Assembly (NCBI RefSeq): GCF_958405895.1
Contig: NZ_CATZAR010000006.1
Strand: one strand, 5' to 3'
From: Ralstonia thomasii
Lineage (GTDB): Bacteria; Pseudomonadota; Gammaproteobacteria; Burkholderiales; Burkholderiaceae
DNA: 64,000 nt
Positions 1 through 8,999 of the stretch are shown here, piece by piece; within the stretch, counting starts at the first letter, position 1; each line of letters opens with the position of its first letter. The notes under the pieces are model-generated. The model made no database searches. It saw only the letters and a program-made list of their open reading frames with translations, and had not been told where the DNA came from. The position numbers and the translations under genes are program-made.

Positions 1-1566
1 GATCTGGCGCGCGGACGTCCGGGGCTGACGCTGTCCGCACGCCGCGAAGCCGGTCTCGACGCCGGCGGTGCTGCGCTGCGCGACTATGCGCTGGGCGCGC
101 TGCTTCTGTTTGCCGGCTGCATCGGGCTGGTCGAGCACGTCCACAAGTTCATTGCCGATGTGCCGCAGTTGGCCGGCGCGGCGATCGCCCTGTATGGCGT
201 CGTGCGCTTCGTCAAAGAGAGCGAAGCCGGTGGCGCAAAGGGCGTCGATGTGCTGCGCCCAGCGCTTTGGTTCGGCACGGGCATCGGTGTGGCCTTCCTG
301 GGCAAGGGCGTGCTTGTGCCGGGACTGTTCGCGATCACGCTGCTGGCGGCGATCGCGCTGCTGCCGGATTTCCGCAACCGCCAGGCATGGCGTTTTTATG
401 GCCTATCGCTGCTGGTGGCGCTGCCATGGCTGGCGATCTGGCCGGCCATCTTCTGGCACGAATCGCCGGACCTGTTCATCGAATGGTTCTGGGTCAACAA
501 CCTGGGCCGCTTCTTCGGCTTCTCACATCTGGGCGGCGAGAAAGGGTCGCTGACGACCACCATCCGATCGATCTTCCTGACCGGCACGCCCGCTGTGTGG
601 CCGGCGGTGGCCGTGCTGGGCGTGTCGCTGTACAAGCTCGCGCGGCAACGCGGACGCGGCGCGCGCACGGCGTGGCTGCTGCCATATCAGGGGCACCTTG
701 TCGTTTCGCTGTTCGTGCTGGTGACGATTGCCGTGGTGCTGCGCTCGGCCGTGCTGCGCGATGTTTACTTGATGCCGCTGCAGCCGGCGCTGGCCGTGCT
801 GGGCGCGCCGATGCTGCTGCTGATTGCGCCCGCATGGCGTGCGCGTGCATGGGGCGCGGCGGTAACGTTGTTTGGTGTGCTCGGGCTGGTGGTCTGGGCC
901 GTGTGGGGCGCGCTCGTTACCAGCGGCGGGCAGCTGCTGCCGGGCTGGCTGGCCAAGGTGCTGGGCCGCGTGCTGCCATTGCCGTATGACATGCTGGTCC
1001 ACCCGTTTGCCGTATTGGCGGCAGGGGCAATCACGGCGCTGTGGGCCGTCTGCGTGTGGCTGCGGCCCGCGCGCTCGGGCGTGGTCGCATGGGCGGCAGG
1101 CCTGGGTATGGTGTGGGGCCTGCTCGGCACCCTGCTGATGCCGTGGGTGGATGACGCCCGCAGCTACCGACCGCTGTTCCAGGCGATCAAGCCGGTGCTC
1201 GAATCCGCGCAGATCTGCGTGGCCACACGCGGCATGGGCGAAAGCGAGCGCGCGCTGATGCACTACGAAACCGGCGTGCGCCCCGTCAAATGGCTGCTGG
1301 GCCACAGCGGCGCCGGCGACGATCACCGCCCCAACCCGATCGCGCGCACCTGCGACCTGATACTGGTGCTCGAAAAACGACCGGAACACGCCCGACGCCG
1401 CCCCCACGGAAACAACTGGGAAATGGTGTGGCGCGGCAGCCGTCCGGGCGACACGAACGAAACCTTCTCGCTGTTCCAGCGGCGCGGCAATGGCGTGTCT
1501 GAGGCGCTGCCGTCGCCCGAGCCCATTGTGCCGCTGACCGACACCCCGTATCGCGGCCGTCGTTAG
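1..1566 (+). CDS. ArnT-like membrane glycosyltransferase, C-terminal part (5' end outside window)
   Basis: The reading frame is already open at base 1, so the N-terminus lies outside the window. About 521 residues are visible. They form a run of hydrophobic segments typical of GT-C (PMT/ArnT) transferases, which use a polyprenyl-phosphate-sugar donor on the periplasmic side of the inner membrane. The soluble C-terminal end (from about base 1150, starting YRPLFQAIKPVLESA) resembles the tail of ArnT-like proteins in this group. The DxE-type catalytic motif expected in the first periplasmic loop is upstream of the window and cannot be checked. The acceptor (lipid A or another glycan) is unknown. 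fmt follows after 57 bases on the same strand. Confidence 0.7.
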   Translation, partial: DLARGRPGLTLSARREAGLDAGGAALRDYALGALLLFAGCIGLVEHVHKFIADVPQLAGAAIALYGVVRFVKESEAGGAKGVDVLRPALWFGTGIGVAFLGKGVLVPGLFAITLLAAIALLPDFRNRQAWRFYGLSLLVALPWLAIWPAIFWHESPDLFIEWFWVNNLGRFFGFSHLGGEKGSLTTTIRSIFLTGTPAVWPAVAVLGVSLYKLARQRGRGARTAWLLPYQGHLVVSLFVLVTIAVVLRSAVLRDVYLMPLQPALAVLGAPMLLLIAPAWRARAWGAAVTLFGVLGLVVWAVWGALVTSGGQLLPGWLAKVLGRVLPLPYDMLVHPFAVLAAGAITALWAVCVWLRPARSGVVAWAAGLGMVWGLLGTLLMPWVDDARSYRPLFQAIKPVLESAQICVATRGMGESERALMHYETGVRPVKWLLGHSGAGDDHRPNPIARTCDLILVLEKRPEHARRRPHGNNWEMVWRGSRPGDTNETFSLFQRRGNGVSEALPSPEPIVPLTDTPYRGRR

Positions 1567-1623
1567 GCCCAATGCGCTACGCTGTCGTGTAGCGCGCTTC
1601 CCCTCGTTTTCCGTTTCCCATCC

Positions 1624-2607
1624 ATGACGTCCACCCTTCGCGTAGCGTTTGCCGGCACGCCTGAATTTGCGCAGATTGCCCTGGCGGCGATCCACCAGGC
1701 CGGCTTTCCCGTGGTTGCCGTGCTGAGTCAGCCGGATCGCCCGGCTGGCCGCGGCATGCAATTGCAGGCAAGCCCCGTCACGCAGTACGCAGTCACGCAT
1801 GGATTCGCGCCCATCCTCCAGCCGCCGTCGCTACGTCGCACTGGCAAGTATCCACAGGAAGCCGCCGAAGCCATCGATGCACTGACCGCCCAGCGCCCCG
1901 ACGTGATGGTCGTCGCGGCCTACGGCCTGATCCTGCCGCAGGAAGTGCTCGATCTGCCGCGCTTTGGCTGCATCAACATCCACGCATCGCTGCTGCCGCG
2001 CTGGCGTGGCGCCGCGCCCATCCACCGTGCGATCGAAGCGGGCGACGCCGAATCCGGCATCACGCTCATGCAGATGGATGCGGGACTGGATACCGGCGAC
2101 ATGATCGCCATGGAGCGCGTGCCCATCGGCCTGACCGACACGACCGGCACGCTGCACGACACGCTGGCCGCGCTCGGCGGACGCATGGTGGTGGAGGCGC
2201 TCGCCAAACTGGCGCAAGACGGCAAGCTCCACGCCACGCCGCAGCCGGCCGAAGGCATCACGTATGCGGAGAAGATCGCCAAGGACGAAGCCGCGCTCGA
2301 CTGGTCGCGCCACGCCGCCGCGCTGCTGCGCCAGGTGCATGCGTTCAATCCGTTTCCTGGCGCCTCGGCCGCGCTGGATGGCGTGGCGATCAAGTTCTGG
2401 CAGGCGGAGGTGCTGGCCGATCGCCCGGCTGAGGCGGAACCCGGCGTGGTACTCGCCGCCAATGCCGAGGGCGTCACCATCGCCTGCGGCGCCGGCGCGC
2501 TACGCGTGACGCAACTGCAAAAGCCAGGCGGCAAGCGCCTGCCCGCACGCGAATTCCTGCAAGGCCTGGCGATCCAGCCCGGCCAGCGCTTCGCATCGCG
2601 CGGCTAA
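1624..2607 (+). CDS. fmt: methionyl-tRNA formyltransferase
   Basis: The 327-residue product formylates the amino group of initiator Met-tRNA with 10-formyl-THF. The N-terminal formyltransferase domain (about 1-200) carries the conserved block HASLLPRWRGAAPI near residue 120, with the catalytic Asn-His-Asp region around it, followed by GITLMQMDAGLDTGD. The C-terminal domain (about 215-320) is the OB-like tRNA-binding part. Length matches the family. The first codons (MTSTLRVAFAGTPEF) are the usual start of Fmt. In many bacteria fmt sits with def and rsmB. Here rsmB is 1.8 kb downstream and def is not in the window. Confidence 0.97.
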   Translation: MTSTLRVAFAGTPEFAQIALAAIHQAGFPVVAVLSQPDRPAGRGMQLQASPVTQYAVTHGFAPILQPPSLRRTGKYPQEAAEAIDALTAQRPDVMVVAAYGLILPQEVLDLPRFGCINIHASLLPRWRGAAPIHRAIEAGDAESGITLMQMDAGLDTGDMIAMERVPIGLTDTTGTLHDTLAALGGRMVVEALAKLAQDGKLHATPQPAEGITYAEKIAKDEAALDWSRHAAALLRQVHAFNPFPGASAALDGVAIKFWQAEVLADRPAEAEPGVVLAANAEGVTIACGAGALRVTQLQKPGGKRLPAREFLQGLAIQPGQRFASRG

Positions 2608-2638
2608 CCGCCCCCTCTATATAGAAGAGGATTTCGTC

Positions 2639-3295
2639 ATGACCGCGCTGGGCATCGTCAATCTGCCGCTCTTCATGCTGGCCGTATTTCTGCTGAATGT
2701 AACGCCGGGGCCCGACACGGCCTATATCGTCGGGCGCAGCGTCTCGCAAGGACGCGCGGCGGGGCTGCTGTCGTCGCTGGGGGTATCGGCGGGCTGCTGC
2801 GTGCACGTGCTGGCGGTCGCGTTCGGGCTGACGGCGCTGCTGGCCGCGTCCACCGTGGCGTTCACGGTCATCAAGGTGGTGGGCGCGGCGTACTTGATCT
2901 ACCTGGGTGGCCGCATGCTGCTGGCGCCGCCCGAACGCGACGACGCCCCGGCCGAAGAAGCGGAAACGCCCGCCGCCAAACGCCCGCGTCCGCTCAAGTC
3001 GTTGTTCATGCAGGGTTTTCTCACCAATGTGCTGAACCCGAAGGTCGTGCTGTTCTTCCTGTCGTTCTTCCCGCAGTTCGTTGATCCGCACGCCGCGCAC
3101 AAGGCGCTGGCGTTCCTGGCACTGGGCGCGGTGTTCATTGTCATGTCGACGATCTGGAATAGCCTCGTGGCGTGGGTAGCCGCCAGCGTCACGCGCCGGG
3201 TGGCGGGCAAGCCCGGCATCAAGCGCTGGCTCGATCGCGTGGTCGGCACGGCGTTCATCGGCCTGGGCGCGCGGCTGGCGTTCACCACCCGTTGA
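2639..3295 (+). CDS. LysE/RhtB-family amino-acid exporter
   Basis: This 218-residue inner-membrane protein has the LysE-family pattern. A first helix is followed by the NVTPGPDTAYIV motif near residue 20, and about six hydrophobic segments are separated by a polar loop rich in Glu/Ala/Lys (about residues 98-118). The second half carries FLTNVLNPKVVLFF, also typical of RhtB/LysE translocators. Such proteins export amino acids such as homoserine, threonine or lysine; the substrate cannot be read from sequence. A GAGG ribosome-binding site lies about 9 bases before the ATG. It starts 31 bases after fmt and may be co-transcribed with it. Confidence 0.9.
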   Translation: MTALGIVNLPLFMLAVFLLNVTPGPDTAYIVGRSVSQGRAAGLLSSLGVSAGCCVHVLAVAFGLTALLAASTVAFTVIKVVGAAYLIYLGGRMLLAPPERDDAPAEEAETPAAKRPRPLKSLFMQGFLTNVLNPKVVLFFLSFFPQFVDPHAAHKALAFLALGAVFIVMSTIWNSLVAWVAASVTRRVAGKPGIKRWLDRVVGTAFIGLGARLAFTTR

Positions 3296-3345
3296 TGCGT
3301 CAAGCGCCATCTGCGGCGAAATATCGCGCAAGTGCCGCGCAAACC

Positions 3346-3373
3346 CTTGAATTCTCAGCGATTATCGCGATCT
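3346..3373 (+). promoter_or_regulatory. candidate heat-shock (sigma-32) promoter of htpX
   Basis: CTTGAA at 3346-3351, a 14-base spacer, then CGCGATCT at 3366-3373. The -35 matches the sigma-32 consensus exactly, and the -10 keeps four of the six most conserved positions of CCCCATNT. The htpX ATG is 43 bases downstream. HtpX is a heat-shock protein in other proteobacteria, which agrees with the match, but no mapping is available. Confidence 0.45.
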
Positions 3374-3415
3374 AACGCATTCACAAGACCCGAGACCCAC
3401 AGGAGCCACGCCCCC

Positions 3416-4276
3416 ATGTTCAACTGGATCAAGACCTTCATGTTGATGGCAGCGATCACCGCGCTGTTCATCGTCATCGGCGGCATGATCGGCGGACGCA
3501 GCGGGATGATGCTGGCGCTGCTGTTCGCGCTGGGCATGAATTTCTTCTCGTACTGGTTCTCCGACAAGATGGTCCTGCGCATGTACAACGCGCAGGAAGT
3601 CAACGAGACCAGCGCGCCGCAGTTCTACCGCATGGTGCAGGAGCTTGCCGGCCGCGCCGGCCTGCCGATGCCGCGCGTCTACCTGATCGACGAAGCCCAG
3701 CCCAACGCCTTCGCCACCGGCCGCAACCCCGAGCACGCCGCCGTGGCGGCCACGACTGGCATCCTCAACATCCTGTCGGAGCGTGAACTGCGCGGCGTGA
3801 TGGCCCATGAACTGGCACATGTGCAGCACCGCGACATCCTGATCTCGACCATCTCGGCCACCATGGCCGGCGCGATTTCGGCGCTGGCGAACTTTGCCGT
3901 GTTCTTCGGCGGGCGCGACAGCGAAGGCCGTCCCGCCAACCCGATCGCCGGGATTGCGGTGGCGATCCTCGCGCCGCTGGCGGCCGCGATGATCCAGATG
4001 GCGATTTCCCGCGCGCGTGAGTTCGAGGCCGATCGCGGGGGCGCGACCATCAGCGGCGACCCGCAGGCGCTGGCCTCAGCGCTGGACAAGATCCACCGCT
4101 ATGCGGCCGGCATTCCGTTTGCCGCCGCTGAAGCCCACCCGGCTACCGCGCAGATGATGATCATGAACCCGCTGCACGGCGGGGGCCTGGCCAACCTGTT
4201 CAGCACGCACCCGGCCACGGAAGAGCGCATCGCGCGCCTGATGCAGATGGCGCAGACGGGTCAATATCCGGCGTAA
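3416..4276 (+). CDS. htpX: zinc metalloprotease HtpX
   Basis: The 286-residue inner-membrane M48 peptidase takes part in quality control of membrane proteins. Two N-terminal hydrophobic segments (about 5-25 and 28-48) precede the zinc site HELAHVQHRD near residue 130, where both His and the Glu of HExxH are present. A further pair of hydrophobic segments follows (about 145-200), and a downstream Glu-containing helix (SRAREFEADRGG, about 200) supplies the third ligand. Glycine-rich MIGGRSGMMLALLF near residue 30 is typical. I chose the ATG at 3416 because homologues begin MFNWIKT; an upstream in-frame ATG at 3332 would add 28 atypical residues. Confidence 0.95.
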   Translation: MFNWIKTFMLMAAITALFIVIGGMIGGRSGMMLALLFALGMNFFSYWFSDKMVLRMYNAQEVNETSAPQFYRMVQELAGRAGLPMPRVYLIDEAQPNAFATGRNPEHAAVAATTGILNILSERELRGVMAHELAHVQHRDILISTISATMAGAISALANFAVFFGGRDSEGRPANPIAGIAVAILAPLAAAMIQMAISRAREFEADRGGATISGDPQALASALDKIHRYAAGIPFAAAEAHPATAQMMIMNPLHGGGLANLFSTHPATEERIARLMQMAQTGQYPA

Positions 4277-4322
4277 AAGCGGCAGCCCGGCCGGGCGCTT
4301 CCTTTATACTTCCGCAGTCCGC

Positions 4323-4356
4323 ACGAGCCCGCCCATCGCGGGCTCGTTGCATTTTG
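4323..4356 (+). terminator. hairpin after htpX, probable terminator
   Basis: A perfect 10-bp stem (4323-4332 with 4338-4347) with a 5-base loop is followed by TGCATTTTG. The U-tract is weak. It sits between htpX and rsmB and would separate their transcripts. Confidence 0.5.
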
Positions 4357-4379
4357 TCCGCCTGATTTCCTGCTGTCTG

Positions 4380-5711
4380 ATGCGCCTGCCGTCCGATTCC
4401 CTCGCCCACGCCTTGTCGCTTGCTGCTGCCGCACTGGGCAAGCTGCGGCAGGGCACAGCATTGCCGCAGGCCATCGATGCCGTGTGCCACGGCCAGCCCG
4501 CGCCGGCGCGGGGTGCCGTGCAGGATCTCGCCTACCGCGCCACGCGCTGGCTCGGCAGCACCGATTGGCTGATCCGCACGCTGATCCCGCGCCCGCCAGC
4601 CGAAGGCGCCGCCAATCTGCTGCGCGTGGCGCTCGCGCAATTGCTGGACGATCCACAGCCGTATGCACCGTTCACGGTGGTCGATCAGACCGTGACGGCC
4701 GCCTCGGCCGACCCGAAGCTTTCGCACGGCAAGGGCATGATCAATGGCGTGCTGCGCCGGTTCCTGCGCGAGCAACCTGCGCTGGTCGCAGACATGCAGG
4801 CGGATCCGTCGGCCGCCACCAACTACCCGATGTGGTGGATCGACGCCGTACGCAGCGCGTATCCCGACGCCTGGCAAACCATCCTGGCCGCCGGCAACCG
4901 CCGCCCGCCGATGGTGCTGCGCGTGAACCCGCGCCGCATTGCCGTCGACGCGTATCTCGCGCGCCTGGCCGAAGCAGGCATCGACGCCGAGCGCATCGGC
5001 GAACAGGCTGTACGCCTTGCGCGTGCCATTCCCGTTTCCGATGTGCCCGGTTTTGCCGATGGCGATGTCTCGGTGCAGGACGCCGGGGCGCAACTGGCGG
5101 CAACGCTGCTCGACGTGGCACCCGGCCAACGCGTGCTCGATGCCTGCGCCGCACCCGGCGGCAAGACGGGCCATCTGCTTGAGCTAGCCGACCGCCTGGA
5201 CGCAACGGCGCTAGAGTCGGATGCCGCACGCGCCGTGCGCATCAGCGAAAATCTCACCCGCCTGAACCAGACCGCCACCATTTGCGTTGGCGACGCGGCG
5301 AAACCCGACACCTGGTGGGACGGCCGACCGTTCGACCGCATCCTGGCCGATGTGCCGTGCTCGGCCGCCGGCATCGTGCGGCGCCATCCGGACATCCGCT
5401 GGCTGCGTCGCCCGGCCGACCTCAAGGCGCTGGTCGCGCTGCAGCGGGACATCGTGCGCGCCCTGTGGGCATGCCTGAAGCCCGGTGGCAAGCTGGTTTA
5501 TGTCACCTGTTCGATTTTTCCGACGGAAGGCGAGGACCAGGCCCGATGGTTTGAACGCCATCTGGAAGATGCGATACGATTGCACGCGCCCGGCCAGTTG
5601 CTGCCGGTCTCGCCCGACGCGGCGCAGGCCAGCGGGTTCGCCTCCGGCGCGTCGCCCATGCCGCTCGATCACGACGGCTTCTTTTACGCGGTTTTCCAGA
5701 AACGGCCCTGA
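4380..5711 (+). CDS. rsmB: 16S rRNA (cytosine-967-C5)-methyltransferase
   Basis: The 443-residue product has an N-terminal NusB-like RNA-binding domain (about 1-140) and a C-terminal SAM-dependent Rossmann methyltransferase domain (about 220-443). Motifs visible are DACAAPGGKTGHLLE (motif I), ADVPCSAAGIVRRHPD (motif IV with its Cys) and VTCSIFPTEGEDQ (motif VI with the catalytic Cys). It methylates C967 of 16S rRNA. A TTG codon at 4347 is in frame, but it lies in the terminator stem. The ATG at 4380 gives the usual start MRLPSDSLAHAL. The next gene begins 14 bases after the stop. Confidence 0.95.
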   Translation: MRLPSDSLAHALSLAAAALGKLRQGTALPQAIDAVCHGQPAPARGAVQDLAYRATRWLGSTDWLIRTLIPRPPAEGAANLLRVALAQLLDDPQPYAPFTVVDQTVTAASADPKLSHGKGMINGVLRRFLREQPALVADMQADPSAATNYPMWWIDAVRSAYPDAWQTILAAGNRRPPMVLRVNPRRIAVDAYLARLAEAGIDAERIGEQAVRLARAIPVSDVPGFADGDVSVQDAGAQLAATLLDVAPGQRVLDACAAPGGKTGHLLELADRLDATALESDAARAVRISENLTRLNQTATICVGDAAKPDTWWDGRPFDRILADVPCSAAGIVRRHPDIRWLRRPADLKALVALQRDIVRALWACLKPGGKLVYVTCSIFPTEGEDQARWFERHLEDAIRLHAPGQLLPVSPDAAQASGFASGASPMPLDHDGFFYAVFQKRP

Positions 5712-5724
5712 TGCACCGACCGTT

Positions 5725-6495
5725 GTGACTGTCATCCTTCGCCCATCGATCCGGCTGCTGCAAACCCGGTTCCGGCAGATTCTGCAACGGCTGGTCGCGC
5801 TGGTCGCATTGAGCATGCTGTTCCTGTGGTGCCCGGTCACGGCATCCGCACAGTCCATCGAAATCAACCGGGCCCAACTCGAATACGCCGACGGCGGCTG
5901 GAACCTGTCCGCCGATTTCGATTTCGACCTGCCCAGCAACCTCGAAGACGCGGTCAACAAGGGCATCGCGCTCTACTTCCTGGTCGAATTCGAACTGATC
6001 CGCCCGCGCTGGTATTGGTTTGACGACCACGCCATCAGCGCCACGCGCGTGGTGCGGCTGTCGTATCACCCGCTCACACGCCAATACCGCGTATCGACCG
6101 GCGGCCTGCAGGTGCCGTTCTCGCGGCTGAAAGACGCCGTCGACTTCATGCAGCACGTGCGCGGCTGGCGCGTGTTCGAGCAGCGCGCCGTCAAGGCCGG
6201 CGAAACCGTGCAGGCCGAGGTACGCATGCGCCTGGACGTGACGCAGTTGCCCAAGCCATTCCAGATCAACGCAGTCAACACGCGCGACTGGAATCTCAGT
6301 TCAGAGTGGAGGCGCTTCAGCCTGCTGGTGCCGAACGAGCCGCCTGCCCCGGCGCCCACGCCTGCTGCGCCACCGGCCAGCCCACCGGCATCCTCGCCGC
6401 CTGCTTCCGGTTCGTCGGGCCTGTCGCCCAATCCGGGCTGGGGGATGAGCGCCGGCCCGTCCAGCGCAGGCACGTTGCTGGCGCCCGCCAAATGA
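5725..6495 (+). CDS. DUF4390 domain-containing secreted protein
   Basis: The 256-residue product is predicted from a GTG start at 5725. This start gives a basic N-terminus and a hydrophobic segment ending in TASAQS, a good signal-peptide cleavage site; a later ATG at 5815 would leave too short a leader. The mature part (about 45-215) is the DUF4390 domain, rich in beta strands. It is followed by a Pro/Ala/Ser-rich tail (about 215-250) probably unstructured in the periplasm. The function is unknown. Its position between rsmB and ntrY, with a 4-base ATGA overlap to ntrY, is shared by Burkholderiales and suggests a role in the signal sensed by NtrY. Confidence 0.85.
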   Translation: MTVILRPSIRLLQTRFRQILQRLVALVALSMLFLWCPVTASAQSIEINRAQLEYADGGWNLSADFDFDLPSNLEDAVNKGIALYFLVEFELIRPRWYWFDDHAISATRVVRLSYHPLTRQYRVSTGGLQVPFSRLKDAVDFMQHVRGWRVFEQRAVKAGETVQAEVRMRLDVTQLPKPFQINAVNTRDWNLSSEWRRFSLLVPNEPPAPAPTPAAPPASPPASSPPASGSSGLSPNPGWGMSAGPSSAGTLLAPAK

Positions 6496-8963
6496 TCTTC
6501 GATCGCAGCTACAAGCGGCTGCTCTATCAGGTGGTGGCCGGCACCATCGTCTTCCTGGCGATCGTGCTGGTCGGGCTGCTGGCTGCCGCATCGGCCAACA
6601 CCGAGTTCTTCGACCGGTATTTCGCGCTGCTCTACAAGGTCAACCTCGTCATCGGGGTGCTGCTGGTGGTGATCATCGGCGGGCTGATGCTGGCGCTGGC
6701 GCTGCGCGCGCGGCGCGGCAAGTTCGGCACGCGGCTGATGACCAAGCTGGCGGTGTTCTTCGGCGTGGTGGGCGTCCTGCCGGGGGTGCTGATCTATCTG
6801 GTGTCGCTGCAGTTCGTGTCGCGCAGTATCGAGTCGTGGTTTGACGTGAAGGTCGAATCGGCGCTGGAGGCCGGCCTGAACCTTGGCCGCTCGACCATGG
6901 ACACGGCGCTGGCCGATCTGCAGAACAAGGGCCGCCTGATCGCGGAGCAGGTGGGCGATGGGTCCACCTCGGCCACGGCCATCACGCTCAATCGATTGCG
7001 CGAGCAGTTCGGCGTGCAGGAGGCGACCATCTTCACGGCCAGCGGCCGCGTGATCGCCACCGCGTCAAACAGCTACGACACACTTGTGCCGAACCTGCCC
7101 GACCAGGCAGTGCTCGAACAGGCCCGCGCGCCGGGCGGCTATGCCAGCGTGGAAGGCGGCAGCGATACCGAAACCGATGGCGCCTCCGCGCCGGCCGCCG
7201 CGGCGCCATCGGCACGCAACAGTGGCCGCCGCAGCGATCTATACCAACTGCATGTGGTGGTGGCGCTGGGCACGTCGTTCCGCGAAGAGCCGAGCCTCGG
7301 GCTGAGCACGCCCGCACGCAAATGGGCCGGCACCGGTTTGCTGGCAGACCGCCGGCCGGACGATGGCAGCAGCACTTCGCGCGGCTTCGGGCTGATCGGC
7401 GAGAGCGGCCGCGACGAACGCTTCCTGCAGCTCGTGCAACCGGTGCCGCAGGCGCTCGCCCGCAATGCCGATGCCGTCCAGCGCGCCTACCAGGAATACC
7501 AGGAGAAAGCGCTCGGCCGCACGGGCCTGCGCAAGATGTACATCGGCACGCTCACGCTCACGCTGTTCCTGGCGGTGTTCATCGCGGTGATGCTCGCGCT
7601 GCTGCTCGGCGCACAGCTGGCACGGCCGCTGCTGATGCTGCTCCAGGGCACGCGCGAAGTGGCCGAGGGCGACCTCTCGCCCAAGCGAGAGCTGCATACG
7701 CGCGACGAACTCGGCGTGCTCACCCAACAGTTCAACCAGATGACGCGGCAGCTGGCCGACGCGCGCCGCGCCGTAGAGCAGAATCGAGCGGCACTTGAGC
7801 AATCGAAGGCCTATCTTGAGAGCGTGCTGACCAACCTGACCGCCGGCGTCTTCGTGTTCGACCATCGCTTCGTGCTGCTGACTGCCAACCCGGGTGCCGA
7901 GCGCATCTTCAAACAGCCCTTCGGCGCGTGGGTCGGCCAGGCGCTGACCAGCATCACGCCGGTGGCCGCCTTCGCACCGGTGGTCGAACAGGCCTTTGCC
8001 GAACAAGACGCAAGCACGGCCGCCGGCGGCGCAGCAGCCCACTGGCAGAAGCAGGTCGAAATTCCGCTTGAAGACGAAGATGAACCCCTCACGCTGCTGG
8101 TGCGCGGCACGCGCCTGCCCGGCCCGTCGGTGGGCGCACACGGCACCGAGCGCGGCTACGTGGTGGTGTTCGACGATATTTCCGACGTGATCTCGGCGCA
8201 GCGCTCGGTGGCGTGGGGGGAGGTCGCGCGGCGCCTCGCGCACGAGATCAAGAATCCGCTCACGCCCATCCAGCTCTCTGCCGAGCGCCTGGAGATGAAG
8301 CTCTCGCCCAAGTTGTCGGACACCGACGCCGAAGTGCTGCGGCGCGGCGCCACCACCATCGTCAACCAGGTGGCGGCGATGAAGCGCATGGTCGATGACT
8401 TCCGGGACTACGCCCGCACACCGCCGGCCATGCTGCAGGACCTGGACCTCAACGCGCTTGCCGCCGAGGTGCTGCACCTGTACGGCATCGATCACCCTGA
8501 CCGCCGCGACCATCCCGTCATCGAGGCCAAGCTGGGCGCCAATCTGCCGCTCATCAAGGGCGACCCGACGCAACTGCGCCAGGTCATCCACAACCTCCTG
8601 CAGAATGCGCAGGACGCCGTGGCAGAGAACGAAGCGGCCGGGCGACCTGCTCCGCATGTCATGTTGCAAACTGACACGGTAGAATACGACGACGCCTCGG
8701 GCGCGCGGCGGCAGGCCGTGCGGCTTGCGATCGCGGACAACGGCGGCGGGTTCTCTTCCCGCATCCTCAACCGCGCCTTCGAGCCGTACGTCACGACCAA
8801 AGCCAAGGGCACAGGATTGGGCTTGGCCATGGTGAAGAAAATCATGGACGAGCACGGGGCGCGCATCGAATTGCGCAACCGCCAGTCCAGCACAACATCG
8901 GGCACATCGGGTACCGACATCGTCGGCGCCCAGGTTTCCATACTGTTCGTAAAACTCGCGTAG
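6492..8963 (+). CDS. NtrY-like sensor histidine kinase
   Basis: An 823-residue membrane histidine kinase. Three N-terminal transmembrane segments (about 15-35, 48-70, 85-110) precede a large periplasmic or extracytoplasmic region (about 115-350) with an Ala/Ser-rich low-complexity stretch. A fourth segment (about 352-375), a HAMP domain and a PAS domain (about 440-560) follow. The HisKA motif is RRLAHEIKNPLTPIQL with His near residue 584, and the ATPase domain has NLLQNAQDAV, DNGGG and GTGLGLAMV boxes. The ATG at 6492 overlaps the DUF4390 stop, giving tight coupling. The partner regulator begins 36 bases downstream. Confidence 0.9.
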   Translation: MIFDRSYKRLLYQVVAGTIVFLAIVLVGLLAAASANTEFFDRYFALLYKVNLVIGVLLVVIIGGLMLALALRARRGKFGTRLMTKLAVFFGVVGVLPGVLIYLVSLQFVSRSIESWFDVKVESALEAGLNLGRSTMDTALADLQNKGRLIAEQVGDGSTSATAITLNRLREQFGVQEATIFTASGRVIATASNSYDTLVPNLPDQAVLEQARAPGGYASVEGGSDTETDGASAPAAAAPSARNSGRRSDLYQLHVVVALGTSFREEPSLGLSTPARKWAGTGLLADRRPDDGSSTSRGFGLIGESGRDERFLQLVQPVPQALARNADAVQRAYQEYQEKALGRTGLRKMYIGTLTLTLFLAVFIAVMLALLLGAQLARPLLMLLQGTREVAEGDLSPKRELHTRDELGVLTQQFNQMTRQLADARRAVEQNRAALEQSKAYLESVLTNLTAGVFVFDHRFVLLTANPGAERIFKQPFGAWVGQALTSITPVAAFAPVVEQAFAEQDASTAAGGAAAHWQKQVEIPLEDEDEPLTLLVRGTRLPGPSVGAHGTERGYVVVFDDISDVISAQRSVAWGEVARRLAHEIKNPLTPIQLSAERLEMKLSPKLSDTDAEVLRRGATTIVNQVAAMKRMVDDFRDYARTPPAMLQDLDLNALAAEVLHLYGIDHPDRRDHPVIEAKLGANLPLIKGDPTQLRQVIHNLLQNAQDAVAENEAAGRPAPHVMLQTDTVEYDDASGARRQAVRLAIADNGGGFSSRILNRAFEPYVTTKAKGTGLGLAMVKKIMDEHGARIELRNRQSSTTSGTSGTDIVGAQVSILFVKLA

Positions 8964-8999
8964 CGCGGACGGCAATCCCGCCGCACATAGAGGAAAAGC

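Noticed and set aside
523..1800. 425-codon minus-strand frame opposite the glycosyltransferase and fmt
   Set aside because: It overlaps two plus-strand genes and consists of Gln/Arg/His-rich sequence without motifs.
4347..4379. TTG start for rsmB
   Set aside because: The codon is the last base pair of the htpX terminator stem. The ATG at 4380 gives the usual N-terminus.
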